From Actinomycetota bacterium (GTDB lineage Bacteria > Actinomycetota > Acidimicrobiia > Spongiisociales > ZC4RG35), in the NCBI GenBank assembly GCA_027296205.1, contig JAPUJM010000004.1, forward strand, positions 1-16,599: 16,599 bases of DNA, given 5' to 3'. The translations under genes were made by a program, and so were the position numbers. Below, piece by piece: positions 1 to 8,050 of the stretch. Under the pieces are notes generated by a model. That model saw only the letters and a program-made list of their open reading frames with translations, searched no databases and was not told the DNA's origin. Position 1 is the first letter of the stretch, and every line of letters begins with the position of its first letter.

Positions 1-1
1 C

Positions 2-1285
2 ACCAACTGGGACGACGCCCTCGACGAGGTCACGCAGATCAACTCGAGTGAGGTCGCTGCCCTCGTCCTGTTCCTCACCGACGGCGATCCCACCGCGTAC
101 AACCTGGACAAGACCGGTGAGGCAGGTGGAGTCCACATCAACGGAGTCTCCGCCGAGGGCCTGAACCGGGCGATTGAAGAGGCGGACGAGATTCGCTCCC
201 AGGGATCACATCTCATCGCAGTGGGTGTCGGATCGGGCCTGACCAACGCCGCGAGCATCGACCGGCTCAAGCAGGTTGCCGGCCCTGACGTCTATGACGG
301 CTCGGGAAGTCTCGACCTGGACGCCACCGACGTGGTCCTAGTCTCCGAATTCGGTGACCTGCCTGAGGTGATGGCTCTGATCGCCGCAGCGATGTGTGCC
401 GACCCGGCCATCTCCGTCGAGAAGACCGCCAGTTCGAGCGTCGTCATCGCCGGAACCGAAGTCACCTTTCAGATAGACGTGACCAACACGGGCAACGTCG
501 ACCTCCACGACGTGACCCTTGATGATCCCCTCGTCCCGGACTGCTCACAGGACATCGGAGCCCTGGCGGTCGGTGAGACCGTCACCGTCGAGTGCACGAC
601 CACGGTGTGGGCGCCATTGACGAACACCGCCACGGCGATCGGGACGGATCCGTTTGGGTCGCCTGTCCAGGATGACGGGTCTGCGACGACCACGCCCATC
701 GGCCGTGGAACCGGCACACCCGGCTACTGGAGAAACCACCTCGACATGTGGCCGATCGCCAACGACACGGTCCTGATCGGCGATTGGAACCACAACTGGA
801 CCTGTGACGGCGATGAGACCTGTCTCGAGCTGACCAATGAGGAGGCACTCATGGCCCTGACGACTCCGCCTCGCGGGGACATAACGTGGAACCTGGGCCG
901 GCCACTGGTGGCAGCATGGCTCAACGTCTCGGCGGGGAACGACTCGTCTTGCATCGCCGACACGGTCGACTTGGCCGCGGCTTGGCTGCAGTCTCACCCC
1001 TTAGGAAGTGGCGTAGGCGGATCAGATCCGGCGTGGGTCGAAGCCTCCGGATGGGCCACCCTGCTCGACGACTACAACAACGGGAGGCTGTGCGCGGAAC
1101 ATCGTGACGCCAACGGCGACGCTGACGAAGACACAGCGGAAGCCACAGTGGAAACCACAGTGGAGAACATCGAGACGTCACAGGAGCAGGAGCAGGAAGC
1201 CGATCCGGGCGACGACTGGGACGGTTCGGGCGGCAACCCGCCGCCACATGCCGGCAAGGGCAGGAACGGCGACAGGCGACCCTGA
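2..1285 (+). CDS. Secreted vWA / DUF11 / PGYWRNH-domain protein, 5' truncated by the window edge
   Basis: An open frame runs from the window edge to a TGA, giving 427 visible residues; the start, any signal peptide and the first part of the protein lie outside. Residues 1-133 look like the second half of a von Willebrand A domain: LTDGD at 26-30 fits the metal-site Asp-Gly, and a GVGSG turn follows, but the DxSxS part of the site is not in the window. Residues 137-231 match a DUF11 domain (EKTASS, DVTNTGNVDL, LTNTATA), a beta-sandwich common in surface proteins. Residues 238-366 begin PGYWRNH and contain AAWLNVSAG, a C-terminal domain frequent in secreted proteins of environmental bacteria. 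The last 54 residues are Glu/Thr/Gln/Gly-rich and disordered. No sorting signal or membrane anchor is visible. A role in adhesion or the cell envelope is inferred only. Confidence 0.85.
   Translation, partial: TNWDDALDEVTQINSSEVAALVLFLTDGDPTAYNLDKTGEAGGVHINGVSAEGLNRAIEEADEIRSQGSHLIAVGVGSGLTNAASIDRLKQVAGPDVYDGSGSLDLDATDVVLVSEFGDLPEVMALIAAAMCADPAISVEKTASSSVVIAGTEVTFQIDVTNTGNVDLHDVTLDDPLVPDCSQDIGALAVGETVTVECTTTVWAPLTNTATAIGTDPFGSPVQDDGSATTTPIGRGTGTPGYWRNHLDMWPIANDTVLIGDWNHNWTCDGDETCLELTNEEALMALTTPPRGDITWNLGRPLVAAWLNVSAGNDSSCIADTVDLAAAWLQSHPLGSGVGGSDPAWVEASGWATLLDDYNNGRLCAEHRDANGDADEDTAEATVETTVENIETSQEQEQEADPGDDWDGSGGNPPPHAGKGRNGDRRP
1138..1198 (+). repeat. Short tandem repeats coding the Glu/Thr/Gln tail of the vWA protein
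   Basis: Two 12-base units at 1138-1149 and 1150-1161 differ at one base and encode EATV and ETTV; a degenerate third unit follows. A 6-base CAGGAG-like run near 1181-1198 encodes alternating Gln and Glu. All units are multiples of three, so slippage would change tail length without breaking the frame. Confidence 0.6.
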
Positions 1286-1316
1286 CCTCGCCCATAACGG
1301 CAGGCATTATGTGTGG

Positions 1317-1451
1317 CTAGTGGTCCACGGTTCCGCCACTCGGTCTCCACAATTCTGCTGATGCGATCGCCATTGCTGCTGCCAGCTTCTTACGGTCGAC
1401 CTTCGGCTTGGCGGACGTGGTGACGAGCCGGTGTGCGGCCGACGCTAACAC
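1317..1451 (-). CDS. Possible small protein of 44 residues (uncertain)
   Basis: In the 185-base gap between the vWA gene and the membrane-protein gene, the minus strand has an open frame from GTG (1451) to TAG (1317). The middle reads AKPKVDRKKLAAAMAIAS and the end has Trp-Arg-Pro. Codons from LVTTSAKPK to KKL have mostly G or C in third position, as in real genes here. The GGAG of a possible ribosome site lies directly against the GTG with no spacing, and the start sits inside a small hairpin, so the start is doubtful. The Lys-Lys-Leu-Ala-Ala-Ala helix with a nearby Trp loosely recalls small accessory subunits of biotin-dependent decarboxylases, but that is only an impression. It could be non-coding. 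Confidence 0.25.
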   Translation of the reverse strand: MLASAAHRLVTTSAKPKVDRKKLAAAMAIASAELWRPSGGTVDH

Positions 1452-1464
1452 CTCCGAACAGGTG
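1449..1464 (-). terminator. Weak stem-loop just after the membrane-protein gene
   Basis: On the minus strand CACCT (1464-1460) and AGGTG (1453-1449) can pair across the loop GTTCGG, starting 7 bases after the TGA of the membrane-protein gene. Five pairs and no U-tract make it weak as an intrinsic terminator. It also contains the AGG and GTG that the candidate small ORF would use. Confidence 0.25.
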
Positions 1465-1470
1465 GTTTGC

Positions 1471-2364
1471 TCAGTCGAGGTTCTCGCTGAGAAGCTCCTC
1501 CTGTCGTGCCCGCAGGTCGATGTACCAGGCCGTGTACATGGCACCGATCCCGGCGACTATCAAGCCCTGGGCTCCGACGCCCAAAGCCGACACCACCGAG
1601 ACTCCTGTACCAAGGTCCCCAACCACTGATAGCGGAATCGCCACCAGTTGGATCAGTTGAATCGCCACCGATCCCAAAAGCCCCACCATCAGCAGAAAGC
1701 CGAGCGTTGGCCACCATCGGCCTTTGACCAAGCTGAGACTTCGTGACAGGGCGCGGATCGGCCCCGTTCTCTCAATGGCTATTACCGACGTCATCATGGA
1801 GAACGAAATGAGAAGCCAGATACCGGGACCGACCAAGGCCAAGAAGAGGACCACGGCCACCCACCTGCTTGTGGCGGTGGGGGTGCCGACGAGCGCGAAC
1901 GGAACAACCCAGATCGCCAGGCCGATGCCGATGATCACTCCGACCACAACGAAGCCGATGAGTCCGGCGACAAGGCCAACCCACATGCGTCCCCACGCGT
2001 GCCGCCTCGCCGCGGATCCGGAAACTGGCTTCCCGGATATGTCCGAAGCAATGACGTGGTGGACCGTTAGATAGACGAAGAGCGTGGCGATCGACTGGAG
2101 TGCCACACCGATCACGACCGCCCGTATGAACGGTTGTGAGATTTCGAGGAACACATCAGGGGGAAGATTGTTGAGAGCCTCGGGGTCGTTGAACACAAGC
2201 TCGAGGAAGTCGACGGCACCTGTCATCTGAAAGGCGAGAAGGGTCAGGATGCCGACCGGGATGAAGACGATGAGGGCCGTAGAGGCTAGAGGCTTCCATG
2301 TTCCGCCTAGCCTGCTGAGGGCGTCACCAAGTATCTGGCCAAACGGGCGTGGGACTATCTGCAT
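1471..2364 (-). CDS. Polytopic membrane protein, GDPD-membrane-domain-like
   Basis: The product has 297 residues and about six hydrophobic segments. These include ALIVFIPVGILTLLAF, VVIGVALQSIATLFVYL, GLIGFVVVGVIIGIGLAIWVV and VVLFLALVGPGIWLLISF, with two more near the C-terminus. The stretch AIERTGPIRALSRSLSLVKGR followed by a Trp-Trp pair, and the C-terminal WYIDLRAR, are typical of the glycerophosphodiester phosphodiesterase membrane domain and related DUFs. That domain carries no catalytic site of its own and its function is unknown. I chose the ATG at 2364 because the longer frame from GTG 2433 runs into mutM and adds a hydrophilic, unlike N-terminus. No clear ribosome site precedes 2364, so translation may be leaderless. 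The gene diverges from mutM across only 40 bases. Confidence 0.75.
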   Translation of the reverse strand: MQIVPRPFGQILGDALSRLGGTWKPLASTALIVFIPVGILTLLAFQMTGAVDFLELVFNDPEALNNLPPDVFLEISQPFIRAVVIGVALQSIATLFVYLTVHHVIASDISGKPVSGSAARRHAWGRMWVGLVAGLIGFVVVGVIIGIGLAIWVVPFALVGTPTATSRWVAVVLFLALVGPGIWLLISFSMMTSVIAIERTGPIRALSRSLSLVKGRWWPTLGFLLMVGLLGSVAIQLIQLVAIPLSVVGDLGTGVSVVSALGVGAQGLIVAGIGAMYTAWYIDLRARQEELLSENLD

Positions 2365-2394
2365 GGGGATGGGTACCGTAACCGGGCTCTCATT

Positions 2395-2399
2395 GGAGG
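2395..2399 (+). promoter_or_regulatory. Ribosome binding site that sets the CTG start of mutM
   Basis: GGAGG lies five bases upstream of CTG at 2405. The only nearby conventional alternative, TTG at 2393, overlaps this site and would put four extra residues (Glu-Ala-Phe-Leu) before the essential Pro. The Shine-Dalgarno position therefore supports CTG initiation. Confidence 0.6.
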
Positions 2400-2404
2400 C
2401 CTTT

Positions 2405-3253
2405 CTGCCTGAACTCCCCGAAGTCGAGATCACACGGCGTCATCTTGAAGAAGCCATGGTGGGACGGAGGCTTGAGAGTGTTCGTGTGACCCACACCCGC
2501 ACCGCTCGGTATAACGCAACGACGGGCGAGGTCGAGTCCCGGCTGTCGGGTAGAAGGGTGGACACGGTCGGCCGGCACGGCAAGTTCCTGGTCATCGGAT
2601 TGGATGACGGCTACACCATGGTCGCTCACATGGGCATGTCGGGGCGGTTCAGCGTTGCCGCCAAATCCGGTGCTGCCAAATCCGATGAAGGGGCCCCGCA
2701 CACTCACTTTGTTGCCGTACTTGATGACGGGGCCGAGGTCAGGTTCATCGATCCTCGGACCTTTGGCTTCATAGCTGTTTTTGATGAAGATGAGCTTTCA
2801 GACTCTGCTCTCTCCAGACTTGGCCCCGATGCTTGGGTCGATCCTCCGAGTGTTCCGATTCTGATGAGGGCCCTGAACGGTCGAACCGCGCCCATCAAGG
2901 CTCTCCTCCTGGACCAGGGTCCGATAGCCGGCCTCGGCAACATCTACGCCGACGAAGCCCTTCATCTTGCCGGAATCCATCCTTTGACACCAGGTGGTGG
3001 TCTTGATGCGACCAAAGTTGCCGGGCTGCTCCTGGCCATACAGAAAGTCCTGTCCGAAGCGATCGAGAGCGGAGGAACCACCCTCGATGATTTGGCCTAC
3101 CTGCTTCCGGACGGCCAAGCAGGAGACAATCTGAGCCGTCTCGGTGTCTATGCCAGGACAGATGAACCATGTCTCAAGTGCGGCACACCTGTGGAAAGGA
3201 TCGTTGTCCGGGCACGATCGACTCACTTCTGTCCTCGGTGTCAGGCACTATGA
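2405..3253 (+). CDS. mutM: Formamidopyrimidine-DNA glycosylase (Fpg/MutM)
   Basis: This bifunctional glycosylase/AP lyase removes 8-oxoguanine and formamidopyrimidines from DNA. It has 282 residues, normal for the family. The sequence begins PELPEVEITRRHL, where the Pro exposed after loss of the initiator is the Schiff-base nucleophile and the next Glu is catalytic. The beta-loop Lys is in GRHGKFLV, HMGMSGRF follows, the helix-two-turn-helix contains GPIAGLGNIYADE, and the zinc finger is CLKCG with FCPRCQ near the C-terminus, with the conserved Arg in VRARSTHF. Because the nucleophile must be residue 2, the CTG at 2405 is the likely start; an upstream in-frame GTG at 2249 would place 52 residues before it and overlap the divergent gene. 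The stop overlaps the acyP start (ATGA). The usual upstream rnc gene is absent. Confidence 0.95.
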   Translation: MPELPEVEITRRHLEEAMVGRRLESVRVTHTRTARYNATTGEVESRLSGRRVDTVGRHGKFLVIGLDDGYTMVAHMGMSGRFSVAAKSGAAKSDEGAPHTHFVAVLDDGAEVRFIDPRTFGFIAVFDEDELSDSALSRLGPDAWVDPPSVPILMRALNGRTAPIKALLLDQGPIAGLGNIYADEALHLAGIHPLTPGGGLDATKVAGLLLAIQKVLSEAIESGGTTLDDLAYLLPDGQAGDNLSRLGVYARTDEPCLKCGTPVERIVVRARSTHFCPRCQAL

Positions 3254-3546
3254 CTCAAAGAGCCGTCCATGCATGGGTGAGTGGCCGGGTCCAGGAGGTC
3301 GGATATCGCCAGATGTGTCGAAGCGTTGCCCGATCGCTCGATCTGGCCGGCTGGGTGCGCAATCTCTCAGACGGGAGAGTCGAGTTGTTTGCTCAGGGGG
3401 AGACCGGTGCTCTTGACCGGCTGATCACATGGGCCTGGGCCGGCCCATCCACGGCAGCGGTCAGTGGAGTCGAGTCGGAGGCGGCGCAGCCCGATGTGAC
3501 GCTGACCGACTTCTTCATACATCCGAATGTGGCAATAACCGGCTAA
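3250..3546 (+). CDS. acyP: Acylphosphatase
   Basis: A small cytosolic enzyme of 98 residues that hydrolyses carboxyl-phosphate bonds such as those in acetyl, carbamoyl and 1,3-bisphosphoglycerate phosphates. The signature HAWVSGRVQEVGYR (residues 7-20) provides the phosphate-binding loop and catalytic Arg20. GWVRNLSDGRVE (34-45) provides catalytic Asn38. The family more often has VQGVGFR or VQGVGYR, so Glu15 replaces the usual Gly. The ATG at 3250 overlaps the mutM stop by four bases, which implies translational coupling; a longer frame from 3169 adds only mutM out-of-frame sequence and was rejected. An acyP between mutM and smc is a known arrangement in actinobacteria. Confidence 0.93.
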   Translation: MTQRAVHAWVSGRVQEVGYRQMCRSVARSLDLAGWVRNLSDGRVELFAQGETGALDRLITWAWAGPSTAAVSGVESEAAQPDVTLTDFFIHPNVAITG

Positions 3547-3558
3547 ACAACTGGTTTT
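3537..3558 (+). terminator. Weak stem-loop around the acyP stop, followed by a T run
   Basis: AACCGG (3537-3542) can pair with CTGGTT (3551-3556) using one G-U pair, with the TAA stop inside the loop; four T residues run through 3555-3558. It may cause partial termination before smc. The 63-base gap that follows also has a poor promoter match, CTGACC at 3566 and GTTATT at 3588 with 16 bases between, so smc may have its own start site. Confidence 0.3.
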
Positions 3559-3609
3559 CGTTAGCCTGACCGGACAATCACAGACGTGTTATTCGCCAGG
3601 TAGTCAGCT

Positions 3610-6600
3610 GTGTATCTGAAGTCACTAAAACTCACCGGTTTCAAGTCGTTTGCCGATAGCACGCGTCTAGAGTTCCGCCCCGGCGTGACGGTGGTGGTTG
3701 GTCCCAACGGCGTGGGCAAATCCAATCTCGTCGACGCTCTGTCCTGGGTTCTGGGCACTCAGTCGACCAAGACACTCCGCACGGGGAAGATGGAGGATCT
3801 CATCTTTGCCGGCACAGCCACCCGCCCTGCGCTGAGCAAGGCCGAGGTGACCCTTGTGGTTGATAACGCCGAGCGCATGATTGACCTCGATCTCGATGAG
3901 ATCTCGGTCACCCGGCGGCTCTATCGGGATGGCTCGAGTGACTACGAGCTCAACGGTGTCAACTGTCGTCTTCTCGACATCCAGGATTTGCTCTCCGACT
4001 CCGGCGTCGGACGTCACCAGCATGTGATCATCGGCCAGGGCGAGATCGGCACCGTGCTCAACGCCTCACCGGAGGAGCACCGTGCGGTCATCGAGGAGGC
4101 AGCCGGGATCCTCAAGCATCGTCGACGTAAGGAACGCTCCGAGCGACGGCTGGAGAGGACCGATGAGGATCTTGTCCGTCTCCATGACCTTCTTGGCGAG
4201 ATCGGACGCCAGATGCGCCCGCTCCGTCGTCAGGCGCGGGCCGCCGAGCGATACGACGGCCTGAAGAGTGAGGTGACAGCTCTCCGGCTCTACCTCGGTG
4301 GCCAGGCTCTCGCCGAGCACGATCGAGATCTCACGATGGCGACGTCAGAGAAGTCCCGGCTTCACGAAACCCTCGACGTTGATCGGCGCAAGGTGGAGGA
4401 TCTGTCTACCCGGCTTGCCGCTCTCACAGAAACAGCCAACCAGGTAGGGGTCGATCTCGATCGTGAAACCTCCGCGGCTGCGATGCTGGAAACCACCGTT
4501 GAGCGTCTTCGACGGGTTGCCTCCGTTGCTCATGAGCGTCGTCGTGCCGTCAGTGGACGGCGTGAGGCTGCGGTCGAGCGGTGGGACGACCTCGAGAACG
4601 AGAAAGAGGCTATCAGCGAGGAAATATCGTCCATCGACGGGGACCGCCGAGATGCGATGTTGCTGGCCGATACGGCCGAGACGAGGTTCCGGCGGCTCGA
4701 AGACGAAGAGCGAGCCGTTGCCACCCAGAACGCTCTTTCGCCCGAGGGGGCCCTCGCCGCGGCGCGGGGAGAGCTGACTTCTCTGGACTCAGCCCGGATT
4801 CGCGATGACCGCGAGCGAAATGGAGTGACTCATCGGCTCGAAGTGCTCGTCTCGCAAAGACGCCATGAGACCGCGGAAGTAGATCGAATCAACGTTGAGA
4901 TCAAGAAGATCGACGAGGAGATCTCAACGATTCAGGCGGTCTACGACGAGGTCTCTGCTCAACGCTCGACAGACCAAGAGGCCTGGTCGACAATCGAGGA
5001 GACCAGGGCGACGAGTCGTCTGGCGGTGGCGTCGGCAGAGGCCCGGGTGGATGCGATCAGGGCTGGCATCGAAGGCCGGTTCGATGCCGAAGCGCGCCAG
5101 TTGGTCGAAGCGGCGCCGGGAGTGGTCGGATCCTTGATCTCCCAGCTCGATATCCCCGAGGGGATGGAAGCCGCCGTCGACACAGCCTTGGGTCGTTGGG
5201 TGACTGCGGTTGCGTTTGAGGATGTCGATGCTGTCCGCAACATTGTGGAGAGTGTCAAGGGCTCCGGCGGGGGTTCTGTTCCAGTGGTCTCCGCCATGTC
5301 TGAAGGCCCGGCGCCCGCCAGGGAAGTCGCGAAGAACCTCGGCGTCGAGGCGCTGATCGACCGACTCGGGCCTCGTGCCCACCAGGGTCTGGCCACTCGT
5401 CTCCTGGGTGATGTTGTCCTTGTCGAAGGGTGGGTGAGCGGATGGGACCTGATCGCCAAGTACCCGGCACTCCGCGCAGTGACGCCGGAAGGCGACCTCA
5501 TCTCAGTTTCTGGCGTGCACATTGCCAATCCTGACGGTGCCGGAGTGGCGATGTTGGAGACGGCGGAGGTCGCACTCGAGAAGTCATCAACAGCCTTGGC
5601 TCGCGCCGAGTCGCTGTACACGGCCGCACGACGCGACTTCGATGCCAGTCGTAAGGTCGAGAGGGCAGCGCTCGAGCGTCTCGAGTCGGCCGAAGCCGGA
5701 TTGGCTGGACGATCCGAAGCCATGTGGAGACTCCAGAAGTCGGTCGACTCGATTGAGGAGGAACAGGCCAGGTTGGAGATGCGAAAGGCTGCCTTGACCG
5801 ATACGATTGACCAGGGGCAACGTCAGATCGCGGAACTGAGATCCCGTCTTCAGGCCCTTGCCGGCGAAGATGCGGAGCGAATGAGAGTCTGGGATGACCT
5901 GGAGGGGCGGCGTCTCCAGCTTGCCGCCGATCGCGAGATGGCCCGTTCCGAATGGCAGGACGCCGCCGGGAAACTCAGGAGCATCGTTGAGCGCGAGCGT
6001 CTTCTTCGGGAGCGATTGGCTCGTATCGATGTTGAATTCCAGCGTCTCGAGCCCAGCCATGGATCGGAAGCCGACCCGGACAGACTTGCGGCAGTGGAGA
6101 GCTTCGCCCAGCGCGCAGTGTCGGTGCTCACGCGACGCATCGAGGAGCTCAGGGACCGCCAAACTCTTCTACGGCATGAGAAAGACGACGTCCTTGGAGA
6201 CCTCGAGGCCGTACGCGACGAACACGACTCAGTGCTGACGGCGATCGACAACGCTCGGGAACGTGCCGCCGAGCTCGATGTTCGACTGGCGGAGCTTCGT
6301 CTCCATCGAGAGGCGATTGCCGAATCGATTCGCCGTGATGCCGATTCCGATGTCGATGCGGCGATGGGTGCCCCCCGACCCGAACGGCCGGAGGACACTG
6401 ATCTCGAGGAACTCCTCGAGTCGAGAAGCGCGCAACTGAGCCGTCTTGGACCGATCAACCCTCTAGCCGCCGAAGAGTTCCGGGAGTTGGATGAGCGTCA
6501 CACCTTCCTGTCAGAGCAGATGAGTGATATCGAGTCATCCCGGTCCGAGCTCAGAAAGGTAATTGCAGCCCTCGAAGAAGAGATCGAGCTGCGTTTCCAG

Positions 6601-7059
6601 GCTGCTTTCAGCGAGGTCGCTGAGGCCTACGAGCGGTATTTCGGTGCTCTCTTTCCCGGCGGCCGCGGCCGGCTTCGGGTGATTGACCCGGACGACACTC
6701 AGTCAGGTGTGGCGATCGACGCACAACCGCTGGGGAAGAAGGTCAGCCAGATGACCCTGCTCTCCGGTGGCGAGCGGAGCCTGGCAGCCCTGGCGTTCCT
6801 CTTTGCAGTGTTTGAAGCCCGACCAAGCCCCTTCTACGTCTTGGACGAAGTGGAGGCTGCCCTCGACGCCACCAACCTGCGCCGCTTTCTCCGTGTCGTC
6901 GACGAATTCAGACAGAGGGCCCAGCTTCTCATCGTGACCCACCAGCAGCAGACGATGGAGGCTGCCGACGTTCTTTACGGGGTGACGATGGAGCCCGGTG
7001 GTTCGTCCCAGGCGATCCGAAAGGACATGACGATCGCCGTCTCCGAGCAGGTGGCATAG
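3610..7059 (+). CDS. smc: Chromosome segregation ATPase SMC
   Basis: SMC is the ATPase core of the bacterial condensin; with ScpA and ScpB it compacts and separates sister chromosomes. The 1149-residue length is normal. MYLKSLKLTGFKSFAD opens the N-terminal head, with Walker A GPNGVGKS at 31-38 and the R-loop region KTLRTGKMEDLIF near 54-66. Long Glu/Arg/Leu-rich coiled coils span roughly 170-495 and 645-1000. The hinge lies at about 500-640, with conserved glycines in SVKGSGGGS. The C-terminal head has the signature LSGGERSLAALAF from residue 1051, Walker B FYVLDEVEAALD near 1075-1086, and the switch His in IVTHQQQ. Translation starts at GTG 3610 with only a weak ribosome site. Walker A has Val where Ser is common (GPNGSGKS). 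It leads into ftsY, the standard actinobacterial order. Confidence 0.97.
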   Translation: MYLKSLKLTGFKSFADSTRLEFRPGVTVVVGPNGVGKSNLVDALSWVLGTQSTKTLRTGKMEDLIFAGTATRPALSKAEVTLVVDNAERMIDLDLDEISVTRRLYRDGSSDYELNGVNCRLLDIQDLLSDSGVGRHQHVIIGQGEIGTVLNASPEEHRAVIEEAAGILKHRRRKERSERRLERTDEDLVRLHDLLGEIGRQMRPLRRQARAAERYDGLKSEVTALRLYLGGQALAEHDRDLTMATSEKSRLHETLDVDRRKVEDLSTRLAALTETANQVGVDLDRETSAAAMLETTVERLRRVASVAHERRRAVSGRREAAVERWDDLENEKEAISEEISSIDGDRRDAMLLADTAETRFRRLEDEERAVATQNALSPEGALAAARGELTSLDSARIRDDRERNGVTHRLEVLVSQRRHETAEVDRINVEIKKIDEEISTIQAVYDEVSAQRSTDQEAWSTIEETRATSRLAVASAEARVDAIRAGIEGRFDAEARQLVEAAPGVVGSLISQLDIPEGMEAAVDTALGRWVTAVAFEDVDAVRNIVESVKGSGGGSVPVVSAMSEGPAPAREVAKNLGVEALIDRLGPRAHQGLATRLLGDVVLVEGWVSGWDLIAKYPALRAVTPEGDLISVSGVHIANPDGAGVAMLETAEVALEKSSTALARAESLYTAARRDFDASRKVERAALERLESAEAGLAGRSEAMWRLQKSVDSIEEEQARLEMRKAALTDTIDQGQRQIAELRSRLQALAGEDAERMRVWDDLEGRRLQLAADREMARSEWQDAAGKLRSIVERERLLRERLARIDVEFQRLEPSHGSEADPDRLAAVESFAQRAVSVLTRRIEELRDRQTLLRHEKDDVLGDLEAVRDEHDSVLTAIDNARERAAELDVRLAELRLHREAIAESIRRDADSDVDAAMGAPRPERPEDTDLEELLESRSAQLSRLGPINPLAAEEFRELDERHTFLSEQMSDIESSRSELRKVIAALEEEIELRFQAAFSEVAEAYERYFGALFPGGRGRLRVIDPDDTQSGVAIDAQPLGKKVSQMTLLSGGERSLAALAFLFAVFEARPSPFYVLDEVEAALDATNLRRFLRVVDEFRQRAQLLIVTHQQQTMEAADVLYGVTMEPGGSSQAIRKDMTIAVSEQVA

Positions 7060-7072
7060 ATTCCAACTCCGA

Positions 7073-8050
7073 ATGGATAACTCGACACTGGTCATGCTGG
7101 TGATCATCGCCGCGGTCGCGGTGCTCATCGGGCTGTTGCTGTCTCGCCGGAGACGTCAAGTGAAGGCTTCCGTTTCTGAGCGAAGCAGAATGGCGAGGAC
7201 GGCGGACGCGCTTGGGATGGCTCTCCGCAAAGCGTGGGGTTCAGGAATCGACAAATCCACCTGGGGCGAGATCGAGGAGGCCCTCCTCGCTGCGGATGTC
7301 GGTGTCGAAGCGACCATGCACATCGTGGATGGGGTTCGTTCCACGAAGCCGGAGACCGCCGATGAGGCCAGGGCGGCGCTGTCGTCACAACTCCGGGGAG
7401 AGTTGGGCAGTGGAGAGCGCACTTTGGTCACGAGGAGTCAGCCCTCGGTGTGGCTGGTGGTCGGAGTCAATGGCACCGGGAAGACAACCACGGTCGCCAA
7501 ACTCGCCAAACGACTCAAGGACGAGGGCAAGACGGTGATTCTCGGAGGAGCCGACACCTACCGGGCGGCCGCAGGCGAGCAACTTCAGACCTGGGGAGAC
7601 CGCGCTGGGGTCGAAGTGGTGGGAGGCCAGGTTGGCGGTGACCCTGCCTCTGTTGTCTTCGACACCCTCGCTTCGGCTCGAGCGAGACGGATCGATGTCG
7701 TGATCATCGATACCGCGGGCCGGCTCCACGGGAAGAAGAACCTGATGGCGGAGTTGGGCAAAATCCACCGAGTCGCAGCCGGGGACGAAGGCATCGACGA
7801 GGTGCTCTTGGTCTTGGATGCAACCGCGGGCCAGAACGGTCTGGTCCAGGTTCGTGAGTTCGCCGAGACCGTGCCCGTTACGGGCATCATCCTGACAAAA
7901 CTGGATGGCACGGCAAGAGGTGGCATCATCATCGCCGTGGAGAAGGACCTTGGCGTTCCGGTGAAGCTCATAGGCGTGGGGGAAGGATTGGAGGACCTGG
8001 TGGTATTCGACCCGGATGTCTTTGTTGATGCTCTGCTGGAGGAATCATGA
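7073..8050 (+). CDS. ftsY: Signal recognition particle receptor FtsY
   Basis: This SRP GTPase docks ribosome-SRP complexes at the membrane for co-translational insertion. The product has 325 residues. One hydrophobic helix at residues 6-24 (LVMLVIIAAVAVLIGLLLS) followed by RRRR anchors it, replacing the acidic A domain of enterobacterial FtsY. The four-helix N domain spans about 40-115. The G domain carries GVNGTGKTTT (131-140), DTYRAAA (161-167), DTAGR (213-217), TKLDGTARGG (275-284) and GVGEG near the end. SRP54/Ffh is excluded by the N-terminal anchor and the absence of a Met-rich M domain. It starts 13 bases after smc with no strong ribosome site, and its stop overlaps the cdd start by four bases. 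No ffh gene follows in the window. Confidence 0.96.
   Translation: MDNSTLVMLVIIAAVAVLIGLLLSRRRRQVKASVSERSRMARTADALGMALRKAWGSGIDKSTWGEIEEALLAADVGVEATMHIVDGVRSTKPETADEARAALSSQLRGELGSGERTLVTRSQPSVWLVVGVNGTGKTTTVAKLAKRLKDEGKTVILGGADTYRAAAGEQLQTWGDRAGVEVVGGQVGGDPASVVFDTLASARARRIDVVIIDTAGRLHGKKNLMAELGKIHRVAAGDEGIDEVLLVLDATAGQNGLVQVREFAETVPVTGIILTKLDGTARGGIIIAVEKDLGVPVKLIGVGEGLEDLVVFDPDVFVDALLEES

Noticed and set aside
1320..1345. GGTTCC and flanking pairs suggesting a tRNA T-arm
   Set aside because: No acceptor, D or anticodon stems can be drawn around it.
2249..2404. 52-residue N-terminal extension of MutM
   Set aside because: It would bury the Pro nucleophile and overlaps the divergent membrane gene.
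4959..5723. 254-codon open frame on the minus strand
   Set aside because: It is antisense to the smc hinge and coiled coil, and Ser/Ala/Arg-rich as expected from reversed GC-rich codons.
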